Shown: in pieces, positions 17,258 to 25,421 of the stretch
Numbering within the stretch: the stretch's first letter is position 1
Layout of the letters: each line of letters opens with the position of its first letter
Assembly (NCBI RefSeq): GCF_002005565.1
Contig: NZ_BDJC01000048.1
Location: 1 to 55,043, forward strand
Reading direction: 5' to 3'
From: Streptomyces sp. JHA26
GTDB lineage: Bacteria; Actinomycetota; Actinomycetes; Streptomycetales; Streptomycetaceae
DNA length: 55,043 nt
Translations under genes and position numbers: made by a program
The notes under the pieces: generated by a model
Database searches by the model: none
What the model saw: only the letters and a program-made list of their open reading frames with translations
Told to the model about the DNA's origin: nothing

Positions 17258-19185
17258 GCGTGGCCTCCGTCCTGGCCGTGGGGGTGGTCGCCGTAGGGCT
17301 GGTCCCCGTACGGCTGGTCGCCGTAGGGCTGGTCCTCGTAGGGGGGCGCGTCGTACGGCTGGTCGTGCGGTGCGGGTGCGTCCGGGGTCCCGGGCGGCCC
17401 GGGGGACGCGAACGCCGCCGCGTTGACGCCGCCGGCGCCCGGGCCCGCCTGGTGCGGGATGCGGGGCTCGTCGGCGTCCGCCCCTGCCGCGTCGGCCGCC
17501 TCGGCCGCCTCGGCCGCGGAGTGGGCCTCGCGCTCGGCGACGACCTCTCTGACCGCCTCCAGGACGCCCCGGTAGCCGGAGCAGCGGCACAGGTTGCCGC
17601 ACAGGGCCTGCCGGGCCTCCAGGTCGGTCGGCGCGGGGTTGCCCTCCAGGAGGTTGTGCACGGTCATCGCCATGCCGGGCACGCAGAAACCGCACTGCAC
17701 CGCGCCGCACCGGGCGAGCGCCCGCTGCACGTCCGACGGCCGTCCGTCGACGGCCAGGCCCTCGACGGTGCGCACCTCGCTGCCGGCGGCGGTGACGGCC
17801 GGGACCAGGCAGGAGGCGACCAGCCGTCCGTCGACCTGGACGTTGCAGGCCCCGCACTCGCCCTGCGAGCAGCCGTCCTTGGCGCCCGCGAGGCCGAGGC
17901 GTTCGCGCAGCACGTACAGCAGGGACTCGCCGATCCACGCGTCGGTGACGGGGCGGTCGGTGCCGTTGACGCGGAGCGCGTAGGAGGCGAGGGGGTGTTC
18001 GTCGTGCGGACCGGCGGGGACCGGCTCGGCGGGGGCGGCGGGGTCCGCCGGGGGCTGCGGACGCGGCTCGTCGTCCTCCGCCGCGTGCGCGGCCGCCGGG
18101 TCCGCGTCCGCGTCCGCGGAAGCCTCCTCGGGAGCCTCCGGTCCGGGCTCCGCCTCCTCGTCCCCGGTGGCCCCGGCGGGTGCCGCGGAGGGCTCGGCGG
18201 GGCCTTCGGGGGCCTCCTCCTCGGCCTCCGGGGCTGCCTCCGGGGCTGCCTCCGGGGGCTCGCGGGGCGCCGCCTCGTCGGCCGGTTCCTCGTCGGGGGC
18301 CGTCGCGTCGGGGGCCGTCGCGTCGTCCGGTGCTTCGTCGGCCGCCGCTTCGCGGGTCGCCGTCCCGTCCTGTGACGGCACCTCCGGGTACGCGCCGGCC
18401 GCCTGGGCGGGAGAGGGCGCGGGCGCGGGCGCGGGGTCGGGGGAAGGCGCGGGCGCGGCGTCGTGGTCGTCGCCGGAGCGGTCCGGCTCGGCCGGCCCCT
18501 GTGCCCACGGCTGGGCCGCCCAGGGCGCCGGGGCGCCGCCGGGGAGGGTCGCCGGTGCGGTGCCGCCCCACTGCTCGGCGAGCGACGACGCGGTGAACTC
18601 GCCCGACTCGTCCGGGAGATCGCCCTGGGCGACGGGGATGGACCACTGTCCGGTGACGTCCTGGCCGGGCGCCTCGCGCCCCGGCTCGACGGCCGGTGCC
18701 GCGCCCTGTGCGGCGGCGTCGGAGAAGTCCCACCGGCCGGTGGCGTCCGGGTACGCGAACCGGTCGCCCTGCCCGGCGTTCACGTCGTACCCCGCGGCCT
18801 GGCCGTAGGGGTCCTGCTGCACGTAGCCGGTGTGCTCCTGGTGCCCGGCGTACTGCTGTCCGGCGGGCTCGTGGGCGCCGTGCTGCCCCCCGGCGTCCGG
18901 GGCGTGCCACTGCGTGCCGTCGACGGGTGCGGACGGCATCGTCCAGCTGCCGGTGGCCGCCGGGTCGGTCCCGGCGGTGGTGGCGGGCGCGACCGTGATC
19001 TGCGGCGGCACGTAGCCGTGCCCGGGCGCGGCGAGCGGGCTGTCGGACGAGGCCAGCAGCGCGTCGATGCCGCCCTCGGGGAGCTTCACGAAGGCGGTCG
19101 CGCCGTCGTCGTAGTCGCCCTGAGGCAGCGGGTCCCAGCGGCCGCCGCCCTGGGGCGTGCCCTCTCCGTGCTGGTCGTCGGTCAC
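17254..19185 (-). CDS. [2Fe-2S] subunit of Mo hydroxylase with long N-terminal extension
   Basis: 643 residues, against about 160-200 for the usual small subunit. The conserved part (about residues 435-595) has the plant-type ferredoxin motif CSQGECGACNVQVDGRLVASC and the second cluster motif CGFCVPGM with CGNLCRCSGY, so both clusters should form. It would pass electrons from the Mo subunit to the FAD subunit. The first 430 residues are low-complexity (Ala/Glu/Pro/Asp), with four spaced Trp motifs (GGGRWDP, TGSWTMP, TGRWDFS, TGQWSIP). The C-terminus carries DQPYG repeats. The GTG at 19185 overlaps the upstream FAD gene stop by 4 bases. The extension may be a disordered docking arm; this is inference. 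Confidence 0.86.
   Translation of the reverse strand: MTDDQHGEGTPQGGGRWDPLPQGDYDDGATAFVKLPEGGIDALLASSDSPLAAPGHGYVPPQITVAPATTAGTDPAATGSWTMPSAPVDGTQWHAPDAGGQHGAHEPAGQQYAGHQEHTGYVQQDPYGQAAGYDVNAGQGDRFAYPDATGRWDFSDAAAQGAAPAVEPGREAPGQDVTGQWSIPVAQGDLPDESGEFTASSLAEQWGGTAPATLPGGAPAPWAAQPWAQGPAEPDRSGDDHDAAPAPSPDPAPAPAPSPAQAAGAYPEVPSQDGTATREAAADEAPDDATAPDATAPDEEPADEAAPREPPEAAPEAAPEAEEEAPEGPAEPSAAPAGATGDEEAEPGPEAPEEASADADADPAAAHAAEDDEPRPQPPADPAAPAEPVPAGPHDEHPLASYALRVNGTDRPVTDAWIGESLLYVLRERLGLAGAKDGCSQGECGACNVQVDGRLVASCLVPAVTAAGSEVRTVEGLAVDGRPSDVQRALARCGAVQCGFCVPGMAMTVHNLLEGNPAPTDLEARQALCGNLCRCSGYRGVLEAVREVVAEREAHSAAEAAEAADAAGADADEPRIPHQAGPGAGGVNAAAFASPGPPGTPDAPAPHDQPYDAPPYEDQPYGDQPYGDQPYGDHPHGQDGGHA
17290..17340. 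repeat. 15-base tandem repeat encoding DQPYG
   Basis: Three near-identical 15-base units encode the C-terminal DQPYG repeats of the [2Fe-2S] subunit, with degenerate copies (PYDAPPYE, DHPHG) on either side. They are in frame, so copy-number change would only lengthen or shorten the tail. Confidence 0.8.
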
Positions 19186-20075
19186 GACAGCGCCCTCCCC
19201 AGTGCTCGTCGGGCCAGCGCGGCGACGGTGCGCCGCAGGTGCAGTACGGCGGGCGGGAGCTGCGGCACGGAGCCGTCCTCGGCCGGGGCCGCGTCGGGGA
19301 CGCAGGCGGCGGCGACGTACTCGCCGAAGGCGGCGAGGGCCTCCGGGACGATCGCGCGGCCGTTGTCCCAGTCGATGAGCGAGGCCACCCACTGCTCGGC
19401 CTCCAGGGGCCGCAGCGGCATCGGCGCGATGGCACCGACCGCGCAGCGCACGCCGCGCCGGGCGGGGTCGAGGACCAGGGACACGGACGCCGTCGCCCGG
19501 CCCGGCCCGGTCCGGCCGGTCGCCTTGAGGAAGACCTGCGGCGCGTGCAGCAGCGGCACGCGCACGTAACCGATGAGCTCGCCCGCGCGGAGCATCTCCA
19601 TGCCGGCCAGCAGGTGCGAGACCGGCGTCTCCCGGCGGACCCCGCCCGGGCCCGCGATGATCAGCGTCGCCTCCAGCGCGGCCAGCACGGGCAGCGCGTC
19701 CCCGGTGGGGGCGGCGGAGGCGATGTTGCCGCCCAGGGTGCCCGCGTTGCGGATCTGCGGCGGGCCGGCGGCACGCGCCGCGGCGGCCAGCGCCGGGATG
19801 AGCGCGGCGAAGTCGGGGCGGCCCATGCGGGCGTGCGTGAGTCCGGCGCCGAGCAGGGCGTGGCCGTCCTGGTACTGCCAGCCGCGGATCTCGCTGATGC
19901 GTCCGAGGCCGACCAGCGCGGCGGGCCTGAGCTGCCCGGAGTTGACGGCGGTCATCAGGTCGGTGCCGCCCGCGACCGGCACGGCGGCGGGCATGGCCGC
20001 GAGCGCCGCCACGGCCTCGTCCAGGGTCGTGGGCAGCGTGACGGCCTGCGCCGCCTGCGGTGCGTGCGTGGTCAA
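19182..20075 (-). CDS. FAD-binding subunit of Mo hydroxylase
   Basis: 297 residues of the CoxM/XDH FAD-binding family. FAD-contact motifs are VAGGTDLMTAVNSGQ (about residues 30-44) and IRNAGTLGGNIASAAPTGD (about residues 100-118). The CO dehydrogenase flavoprotein C-terminal domain follows (TGRTGPGRATASVSLVLD). A TTG at 20075 is chosen as start because GGAAGGGG lies just upstream and the longer frame to 20213 runs through the promoter palindrome. It heads a three-gene operon joined by two GTGA overlaps. It would accept electrons from the [2Fe-2S] subunit and pass them to NAD+ or another acceptor. Confidence 0.87.
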   Translation of the reverse strand: MTTHAPQAAQAVTLPTTLDEAVAALAAMPAAVPVAGGTDLMTAVNSGQLRPAALVGLGRISEIRGWQYQDGHALLGAGLTHARMGRPDFAALIPALAAAARAAGPPQIRNAGTLGGNIASAAPTGDALPVLAALEATLIIAGPGGVRRETPVSHLLAGMEMLRAGELIGYVRVPLLHAPQVFLKATGRTGPGRATASVSLVLDPARRGVRCAVGAIAPMPLRPLEAEQWVASLIDWDNGRAIVPEALAAFGEYVAAACVPDAAPAEDGSVPQLPPAVLHLRRTVAALARRALGRALS

Positions 20076-20119
20076 ACCGACTGCCCCTTCCCGCTGTCCC
20101 ACCTGGTCCCGCCCGTGTT

Positions 20120-20134
20120 GCCGTACGGTACGGC
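20120..20134. promoter_or_regulatory. Palindrome upstream of Mo-hydroxylase operon
   Basis: GCCGTACGGTACGGC is a perfect 7+1+7 palindrome 45 bases before the TTG start. It may overlap the -10 region: TTGCCA lies about 19 bases upstream of TACCGT on the minus strand. This is the arrangement expected for a repressor operator. No regulator gene is adjacent. Confidence 0.45.
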
Positions 20135-20306
20135 CTGACAGGGCGGACGTGGCAACTCTGGCACATCTTCGCAGGGCCCGAACGCGGGGGTCCGCTAGGA
20201 GACGTTCGCCCACCTCGTCGGTGGGATGATCCGTTTTCGTCCGGGATTCCCGTCGGTGGACGGTGCGGGAGGTTTACCACTCTTCAGTGACGGTTCGAGG
20301 TCTTCC

Positions 20307-21926
20307 TCACGCGTGCGGCGGCGGTCCGTCGATCGGCCGGCCGAGCACACCGGGCCGCCGCTGCCAGGGCAGGGGGCCGGCCGGTGGCCGGTAGGCGACG
20401 CCCAGGGCGTCGAGCCGCGGGTAGTGGGCGGCCATCCGCCGCTCGAAGTCGCCGAAGTCCCGTTCGTCCGGGGCGGGCAGGTCGCTCCAGGCGACCTCGG
20501 CGAAGGCGGCGAGCCGGGGGAAGACCTGGTAGTCCACGCGGGCCTGGTCCTCCATCACCTCGGTCCACACGTTCGCCTGGGTGCCGAGCACGTGCACGCT
20601 CTCCTCGGGCGTCAACTCCGGTGGAACCGGCTCGAACCGGTAGACGTCCTCCAGGGTGCGCACGAAGCCGATCGGCACGGGCTCGTCCTCACCCGCGTCC
20701 TGCCGGTGGTCCAGGTACACGTGCTGCTCGGGGCACATGACCACGTCGTGTCCCGCGCGCGCGGCGGCGATCCCGCCGGCGTACCCGCGCCAGGACGACA
20801 CGGCCGCACCCTCGGCCAGTCCGCCCTCGAGGATCTCGTCCCAGCCGATGAGCCTGCGCCCGCGCGCGGTCAGCCACCGGTCGAAGTGCCGGACGAACCA
20901 GGCCTGGAGCTCGTCCTCGTCGGCGAGCCCGAGCTCCTCGATGCGCGCCTGCGCGGCCGGCGACCGCCGCCACTGCTCCTTGGGGCACTCGTCACCGCCG
21001 ACGTGGACGAACTCCGAGGGGAAGAGCTCGAGGAGTTCCTCGAACACGCCCTCGTAGAAGCGCAGGGTCCCCTCCGTGGGTGCGAGGACGTTCTCGCAGA
21101 CGCCCCAGGTGTCCCAGACGGTGAGCGAGGCGGTGTCGACGACGTCGGTGTTGCCGAGTTCCGGGTACGCGGCGATGGCGGCCTGCGAGTGCCCGGGCAC
21201 GTCGATCTCGGGGACGACGGTGATGTGCCGGTCGGCGGCGTAGGCGACGATCTCCCGGACGTCGTCCCGGGTGTAGAAGCCGCCGTGCGGCTTGTCCTCC
21301 CACAGGGGCGACGCGCGGTGCCCGTACTTGGTGCGCGCCCGCCAGGACCCGGTCCGGGTGAGTTCCGGGTACCGCTCGATCTCGACGCGCCAGCCCTGAT
21401 CGTCCGTCAGGTGGAGGTGCAGGACGTTGAGTTTGTGGGCGGCCATCAGGTCCAGGTAGCGCAGGACGCCGTCCTTGGGCGTGAAGTGCCGGGCGACGTC
21501 CAGCATCAGGCCGCGCCAGCGGAAACGGGGCGCGTCCTCGACGACCCGGGGCGGGACGACGGAAGCGGCCTCCGGCCGCACGGGCGCCCGGCGGAACGCC
21601 TCGGGCCCGAGCAGCTGCCGCAGGGTCTGGGCGCCCCAGAAGACGCCCGCGGGGCCGCCGCCGCGGATCTCGACGCACCGGTCGGTGACCACGCTCAGCC
21701 GGTACGCCTCCGGCCCCAGCGCGTCGTCCAGCAGCAGCCGCACACCGGCGGCGTCCCGCGGCCCCGGCCGCAGCGGCAGCGCGAGGGCGGCGCCGAGCGT
21801 GGCGCGCAGCCAGCGTTCCGTGGTCTCCGTGCCGGGGGCGGCCCACAGGGTGGTGTCCCGGTCGAGCAGGACACCGCGGCCCGGGGAGCCCTCGACGGCG
21901 CGCGGCACCGGGATCAGTCCGGTCAT
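20307..21926 (-). CDS. Beta-N-acetylhexosaminidase, GH20
   Basis: 539 residues. It has an N-terminal GH20b domain (residues about 5-135) and a GH20 TIM barrel with LNVLHLHLTDDQGWRVEI, PEIDVPGHSQAAIAAYPEL and the catalytic Asp-Glu pair in FVHVGGDECPK. It should remove terminal GlcNAc from chitooligosaccharides or glycans by substrate-assisted catalysis. No signal peptide is visible, so it may act in the cytoplasm on imported chitobiose or during wall recycling. The start at 21926 (ATG) is the family-consistent one; longer frames have no support. Upstream (21927-22168) is the terminator of the next gene. Confidence 0.93.
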   Translation of the reverse strand: MTGLIPVPRAVEGSPGRGVLLDRDTTLWAAPGTETTERWLRATLGAALALPLRPGPRDAAGVRLLLDDALGPEAYRLSVVTDRCVEIRGGGPAGVFWGAQTLRQLLGPEAFRRAPVRPEAASVVPPRVVEDAPRFRWRGLMLDVARHFTPKDGVLRYLDLMAAHKLNVLHLHLTDDQGWRVEIERYPELTRTGSWRARTKYGHRASPLWEDKPHGGFYTRDDVREIVAYAADRHITVVPEIDVPGHSQAAIAAYPELGNTDVVDTASLTVWDTWGVCENVLAPTEGTLRFYEGVFEELLELFPSEFVHVGGDECPKEQWRRSPAAQARIEELGLADEDELQAWFVRHFDRWLTARGRRLIGWDEILEGGLAEGAAVSSWRGYAGGIAAARAGHDVVMCPEQHVYLDHRQDAGEDEPVPIGFVRTLEDVYRFEPVPPELTPEESVHVLGTQANVWTEVMEDQARVDYQVFPRLAAFAEVAWSDLPAPDERDFGDFERRMAAHYPRLDALGVAYRPPAGPLPWQRRPGVLGRPIDGPPPHA

Positions 21927-22107
21927 AGGGAGTGGTCCTCCGGACGCGCGTCGCCTCACGCGCAATGACGGCTTCGCTCCGCACAACACCCAGGAGGCTA
22001 TGACCACGGGAACCCGTCCACAAGAGGTCTCGACCACTTCGCGACCCACGGGGCGCGCGCCGGCCCCGAGCAGGCGCACGCCCCGGGCACACGCCCCGGG
22101 CGCACGA

Positions 22108-22143
22108 AGGCCCCCGGTGCGCGCGGGCGCACTCCGGGGGCCT
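22108..22143 (-). terminator. Terminator after the DUF3039 gene
   Basis: A perfect 10-base stem (AGGCCCCCGG and CCGGGGGCCT) continues inward with TGCGC and GCGCA. It lies 26 bases past the DUF3039 stop and upstream of the hexosaminidase gene. Confidence 0.75.
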
Positions 22144-22168
22144 CGGGAAGACCGGTCGGGCGGGGTCG

Positions 22169-22453
22169 TTACTTCTTGTCGCCGCCCTTGCCCTGGTCGC
22201 CGCCGGCGCTCATGGACTCGTAGATCTCCTTGCACATGGGACACACGGGGTACTTCTTCGGGTCGCGGCCCGGTACCCAGACCTTGCCGCACAGCGCCAC
22301 GACGGGGGTGCCGTCGAGGGCGCTCGCCATGATCTTGTCCTTCTGGACGTAATGGGCGAAGCGCTCATGGTCGCCGTCACCGTGGGACACCTGTGGCGTC
22401 GGCTCTACGAGGGTCCCCGTACCAGTCCCGCGCTCGGGCTCGAGAGTGCTCAT
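22169..22453 (-). CDS. DUF3039 small zinc-ribbon-like protein
   Basis: A 94-residue actinobacterial protein of DUF3039. It starts MSTLEPERG, has the conserved block HERFAHYVQKDKIMASALDG, then ALCGKVWVPGRDP and CPMCKEIYESM. The Cys in ALCGK plus the CPMC pair resemble metal-binding residues. The function is unknown. The ATG at 22453 is preferred by family resemblance; a GTG at 22477 would add 8 residues. It sits just downstream of yqgE on the same strand with a 29-base gap, so the two may share a transcript. Confidence 0.85.
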   Translation of the reverse strand: MSTLEPERGTGTGTLVEPTPQVSHGDGDHERFAHYVQKDKIMASALDGTPVVALCGKVWVPGRDPKKYPVCPMCKEIYESMSAGGDQGKGGDKK

Positions 22454-22482
22454 AAAGGCCAGGGTACTGAAGCTCACACGCT

Positions 22483-23055
22483 TCAGTTGAGCGACGGGTC
22501 GTCCGGGTACGTCGCCACCATCGCCAGTTCGCTGCGCTGGCGGCGCAGGACCTCGCGCCAGAGTCTGTCCGGGAAGGGACAGGAGATGTCGCCCGGCTCG
22601 GACTCCACCACGTACCAGGCGCCCTCCGTCAGCTCGTCCTCCAGCTGACCGGGGCCCCAGCCGGCGTACCCGGCGAAGATGCGCAGGGCACCCAGGGCGG
22701 GGGCCAGCAGCTCCGGCGGCGCCTCCAGGTCGACCAGCCCGATCGCGCCGTGCACCCTGCGCCAGCCCAGCGGGGCCGTCTGTCCGGACGCGCCGCCGGG
22801 GACGACGGCGACGCCGAGGGCGGAGTCCAGCGACACCGGGCCGCCCTGGAAGACGACCCCGGGCTCACCGGCGAGGTCCGCCCAGCCCTCCAGGACGTCG
22901 CCCACGTCGACCGGCGTGGGACGGTTGAGGACGACACCGAGGGAGCCCTCCTCGTCGTGGTCGAGGAGGAGCACCACCGCACGCTCGAAGTTCGGGTCCG
23001 CCAGGGCGGGCGTTGCCACGAGCAGCCGCCCTGTGAGCGAGGACACCTCGGTCAT
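22483..23055 (-). CDS. UPF0301 (YqgE/AlgH family) protein
   Basis: 190 residues matching the YqgE/AlgH family from end to end: LTGRLLVATPALADPNFERAVVLLLDHDEEGSLGVVLNRP at the start, VFQGGPVSLDSALGVAVV in the middle and FAGYAGWGPGQLEDELTEGAWYVV near the end. The cellular role of the family is not settled. The ATG at 23055 is chosen; the ATG at 23064 would add MSG. Divergent from murA, with 233 bases between them holding both promoters. Confidence 0.9.
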   Translation of the reverse strand: MTEVSSLTGRLLVATPALADPNFERAVVLLLDHDEEGSLGVVLNRPTPVDVGDVLEGWADLAGEPGVVFQGGPVSLDSALGVAVVPGGASGQTAPLGWRRVHGAIGLVDLEAPPELLAPALGALRIFAGYAGWGPGQLEDELTEGAWYVVESEPGDISCPFPDRLWREVLRRQRSELAMVATYPDDPSLN

Positions 23056-23288
23056 GCCAGACATGATCCCGCATGTTCCCCTTCCATGGGGAGGCAATCG
23101 GGGGCACCGGAGTGAACGGACGCCCCCGCACCCCCCTGCGCGGTGACCGCACGTGCCCGCCGCGGGACCCTTCGTGTTGTGACACATCCATGACGTCGTC
23201 GGACCCTCCTCGGGCTTACGGAAGGGGGGTCGGGGGCGATTACCCTTTCCCTTCTGGCCCCTGCCCCACCCCACGGAACGCGAGATTC

Positions 23289-24635
23289 ATGACCGTCAAC
23301 GGCGCTGATGACGTACTGCTTGTCCACGGCGGAACCCCGCTGGAGGGCGAGATCCGGGTCCGCGGTGCGAAGAACCTCGTGCCGAAGGCCATGGTCGCCG
23401 CCCTGCTGGGCAGCGCGCCGAGCCGGCTGCGCAACGTGCCGGACATCCGCGACGTGCGGGTCGTGCGCGGACTGCTGCAGCTGCACGGGGTCACGGTCCG
23501 CCCGGGCGAGGAGCCCGGCGAGCTGGTGCTCGACCCGACCCACGTGGAGAGCGCGAACGTCGCTGACATCGATGCCCACGCGGGCTCGTCGCGCATCCCG
23601 ATCCTGTTCTGCGGCCCGCTGCTGCACCGCCTCGGACACGCCTTCATCCCGGGCCTGGGCGGCTGCGACATCGGCGGCCGGCCCATCGACTTCCACTTCG
23701 ACGTGCTGCGCCAGTTCGGCGCGAAGATCGAGAAGCGGGCGGACGGCCAGTACCTGGAGGCCCCGCAGCGGCTGCGCGGCACCAAGATCCGGCTGCCGTA
23801 CCCGTCCGTCGGCGCGACCGAGCAGGTGCTGCTGACGGCCGTGCTCGCCGAGGGCGTCACGGAGCTGTCCAACGCGGCGGTGGAGCCGGAGATCGAGGAC
23901 CTGATCTGCGTCCTGCAGAAAATGGGCGCGATCATCGCGATGGACACCGACCGCACGATCCGCATCACCGGCGTGGACGAGCTGGGCGGCTACACCCACC
24001 GCGCCCTCTCGGACCGCCTGGAGGCCGCGTCCTGGGCCTCGGCGGCGCTGGCCACCGAGGGCAACGTCTACGTCCGCGGCGCCCAGCAGCGCTCGATGAT
24101 GACGTTCCTGAACACCTTCCGGAAGGTCGGCGGCGCCTTCGAGATCGACGACGAGGGCATCCGCTTCTGGCACCCGGGCGGCCAGCTGAAGTCCATCGCC
24201 CTGGAGACGGACGTGCACCCCGGCTTCCAGACCGACTGGCAGCAGCCCCTGGTGGTCGCCCTGACGCAGGCCACGGGCCTGTCCATCGTCCACGAGACGG
24301 TCTACGAGTCCCGGCTCGGCTTCACCTCCGCGCTCAACCAGATGGGCGCCCACATCCAGCTCTACCGCGAGTGCCTCGGCGGCTCCCACTGCCGCTTCGG
24401 CCAGCGCAACTTCCTCCACTCGGCCGTCGTCTCGGGACCGACCAAGCTGGAGGGCGCCGACCTGGTCATCCCCGACCTGCGCGGCGGCTTCTCCTACCTG
24501 ATCGCCGCCCTCGCGGCCCAGGGCACGTCCCGCGTCCACGGCATCGACCTGATCAACCGGGGCTACGAGAACTTCATGGAGAAGCTCGTGGAGCTCGGCG
24601 CGAAGGTCGAACTCCCGGGCAAGGCGCTCGGCTAG
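23289..24635 (+). CDS. murA: UDP-N-acetylglucosamine 1-carboxyvinyltransferase
   Basis: 448 residues. MurA transfers enolpyruvate from PEP to UDP-GlcNAc, the first committed step of peptidoglycan synthesis. The PEP/UDP-GlcNAc-binding RVRGAKNLVPKAMVAALL is at the N-terminus. The active-site loop reads GLGGCDIGGRPIDFH, so the Cys that fosfomycin alkylates is present. The Asp-containing segment SRIPILFCGPLLHR and the C-terminal DLRGGFSYLIAALAAQG are also typical. The ATG at 23289 has a weak ribosome site but matches the family start. The gene ends just before a very strong hairpin shared with hupA. Confidence 0.96.
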   Translation: MTVNGADDVLLVHGGTPLEGEIRVRGAKNLVPKAMVAALLGSAPSRLRNVPDIRDVRVVRGLLQLHGVTVRPGEEPGELVLDPTHVESANVADIDAHAGSSRIPILFCGPLLHRLGHAFIPGLGGCDIGGRPIDFHFDVLRQFGAKIEKRADGQYLEAPQRLRGTKIRLPYPSVGATEQVLLTAVLAEGVTELSNAAVEPEIEDLICVLQKMGAIIAMDTDRTIRITGVDELGGYTHRALSDRLEAASWASAALATEGNVYVRGAQQRSMMTFLNTFRKVGGAFEIDDEGIRFWHPGGQLKSIALETDVHPGFQTDWQQPLVVALTQATGLSIVHETVYESRLGFTSALNQMGAHIQLYRECLGGSHCRFGQRNFLHSAVVSGPTKLEGADLVIPDLRGGFSYLIAALAAQGTSRVHGIDLINRGYENFMEKLVELGAKVELPGKALG

Positions 24636-24650
24636 ACAGCAGCGACGACG

Positions 24651-24698
24651 ACGCCGATGGGGCGGTCACCCGGATCCGGGTGACCGCCCCATCGGCGT
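24651..24698. terminator. Strong bidirectional terminator, murA / hupA
   Basis: A 48-base perfect palindrome (24-base arms, no mismatches, centre GGATCC) lies 16 bases after the murA stop and 74 bases beyond the hupA stop, which faces it. It should fold into a very stable hairpin on either transcript. Confidence 0.93.
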
Positions 24699-24771
24699 TG
24701 AGTGGAGCGCCCTCGAGTCGAGCGGGGCGCCCTGGAAAGGGGCGCCGGGCCCTGACGGCGCTCGGGCGCGC

Positions 24772-25053
24772 TTACTTGCCCTTGGCCGCTTCCTTGAGCT
24801 TGGAGCCCGCGGAGACCTTCACGCTGTAACCGGCCGGAATCTGGATCGGCTCGCCGGTCTGCGGGTTGCGGGCGGTGCGAGCGGCACGGTGCGTGCGCTC
24901 GAAGGTCAGGAAGCCGGGGATGGTGACCTTCTCGTCGCCCTTGGAGACGATGTCGCCGACGACGTCGGCGAACGCGGCCAGCACGGCGTCGGCGTCCTTG
25001 CGGGTCACCTCGGCGCGGTCGGCCAGCGCGGCCACCAGCTCACTGCGGTTCAT
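24772..25053 (-). CDS. hupA: HU-family nucleoid protein
   Basis: 93 residues, the size of HupA-type HU proteins. MNRSELVAALADRAEVTRKDADAVLAAFADVV forms the dimerising helices. VTIPGFLTFERTHRAARTARNPQTGEPIQIPAGYSVKVSAGSKLKEAAKG gives the two beta arms (NPQTGEPIQIPAG) that enter the minor groove. There is no Lys/Ala-rich C-terminal tail, which separates it from the HupS type. The ATG at 25053 has GGGAG 7 bases upstream. The N-terminal MNRSELV matches the family. Monocistronic between two terminator-like regions. Confidence 0.96.
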   Translation of the reverse strand: MNRSELVAALADRAEVTRKDADAVLAAFADVVGDIVSKGDEKVTIPGFLTFERTHRAARTARNPQTGEPIQIPAGYSVKVSAGSKLKEAAKGK

Positions 25054-25421
25054 GTTGTTACTCCCGTGTTCTTCTTGCCGTTGAGGCGTGCCACGCGGCG
25101 GAGCCGCATGCGGGCACAGCGAAAGCCGATGCTGCCAGGGACCTCGGACGGTTCCCTCACCCGGGTCCGTCGTCGGGCCCTCGCGCCCAGACAGGCATCC
25201 TGCCTGCACCTGCGGCGGTAATGCCAATCCGGCACCCCCAGGAGTCGTGAGAACACCCTTGGGAGTCATGCGGAGGGGGCCGGGGCCCTGGCCTGGCGCC
25301 ACCCTAGAGGGCGCCTCGAGGCGCTCCGTTCCGCGACGCGCCGGTACGGCGGCCCGCCGTGGCGATCCTCACAGCCACCGCACGGGCCACCGCGCCCAGG
25401 ATCCGGGGGTCCCCGGAGGGC
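25054..25421. other. 368-base gap between hupA and malic enzyme gene
   Basis: No gene is seen. The region carries the hupA promoter on the minus strand. Two small symmetric elements are visible: CAGGCATCCTGCCTG at 25192-25206 (6-base arms) and the perfect palindrome GCGCCTCGAGGCGC at 25311-25324, the latter in the malic enzyme 3' region. No clear -10/-35 pair could be chosen by eye. Confidence 0.5.
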
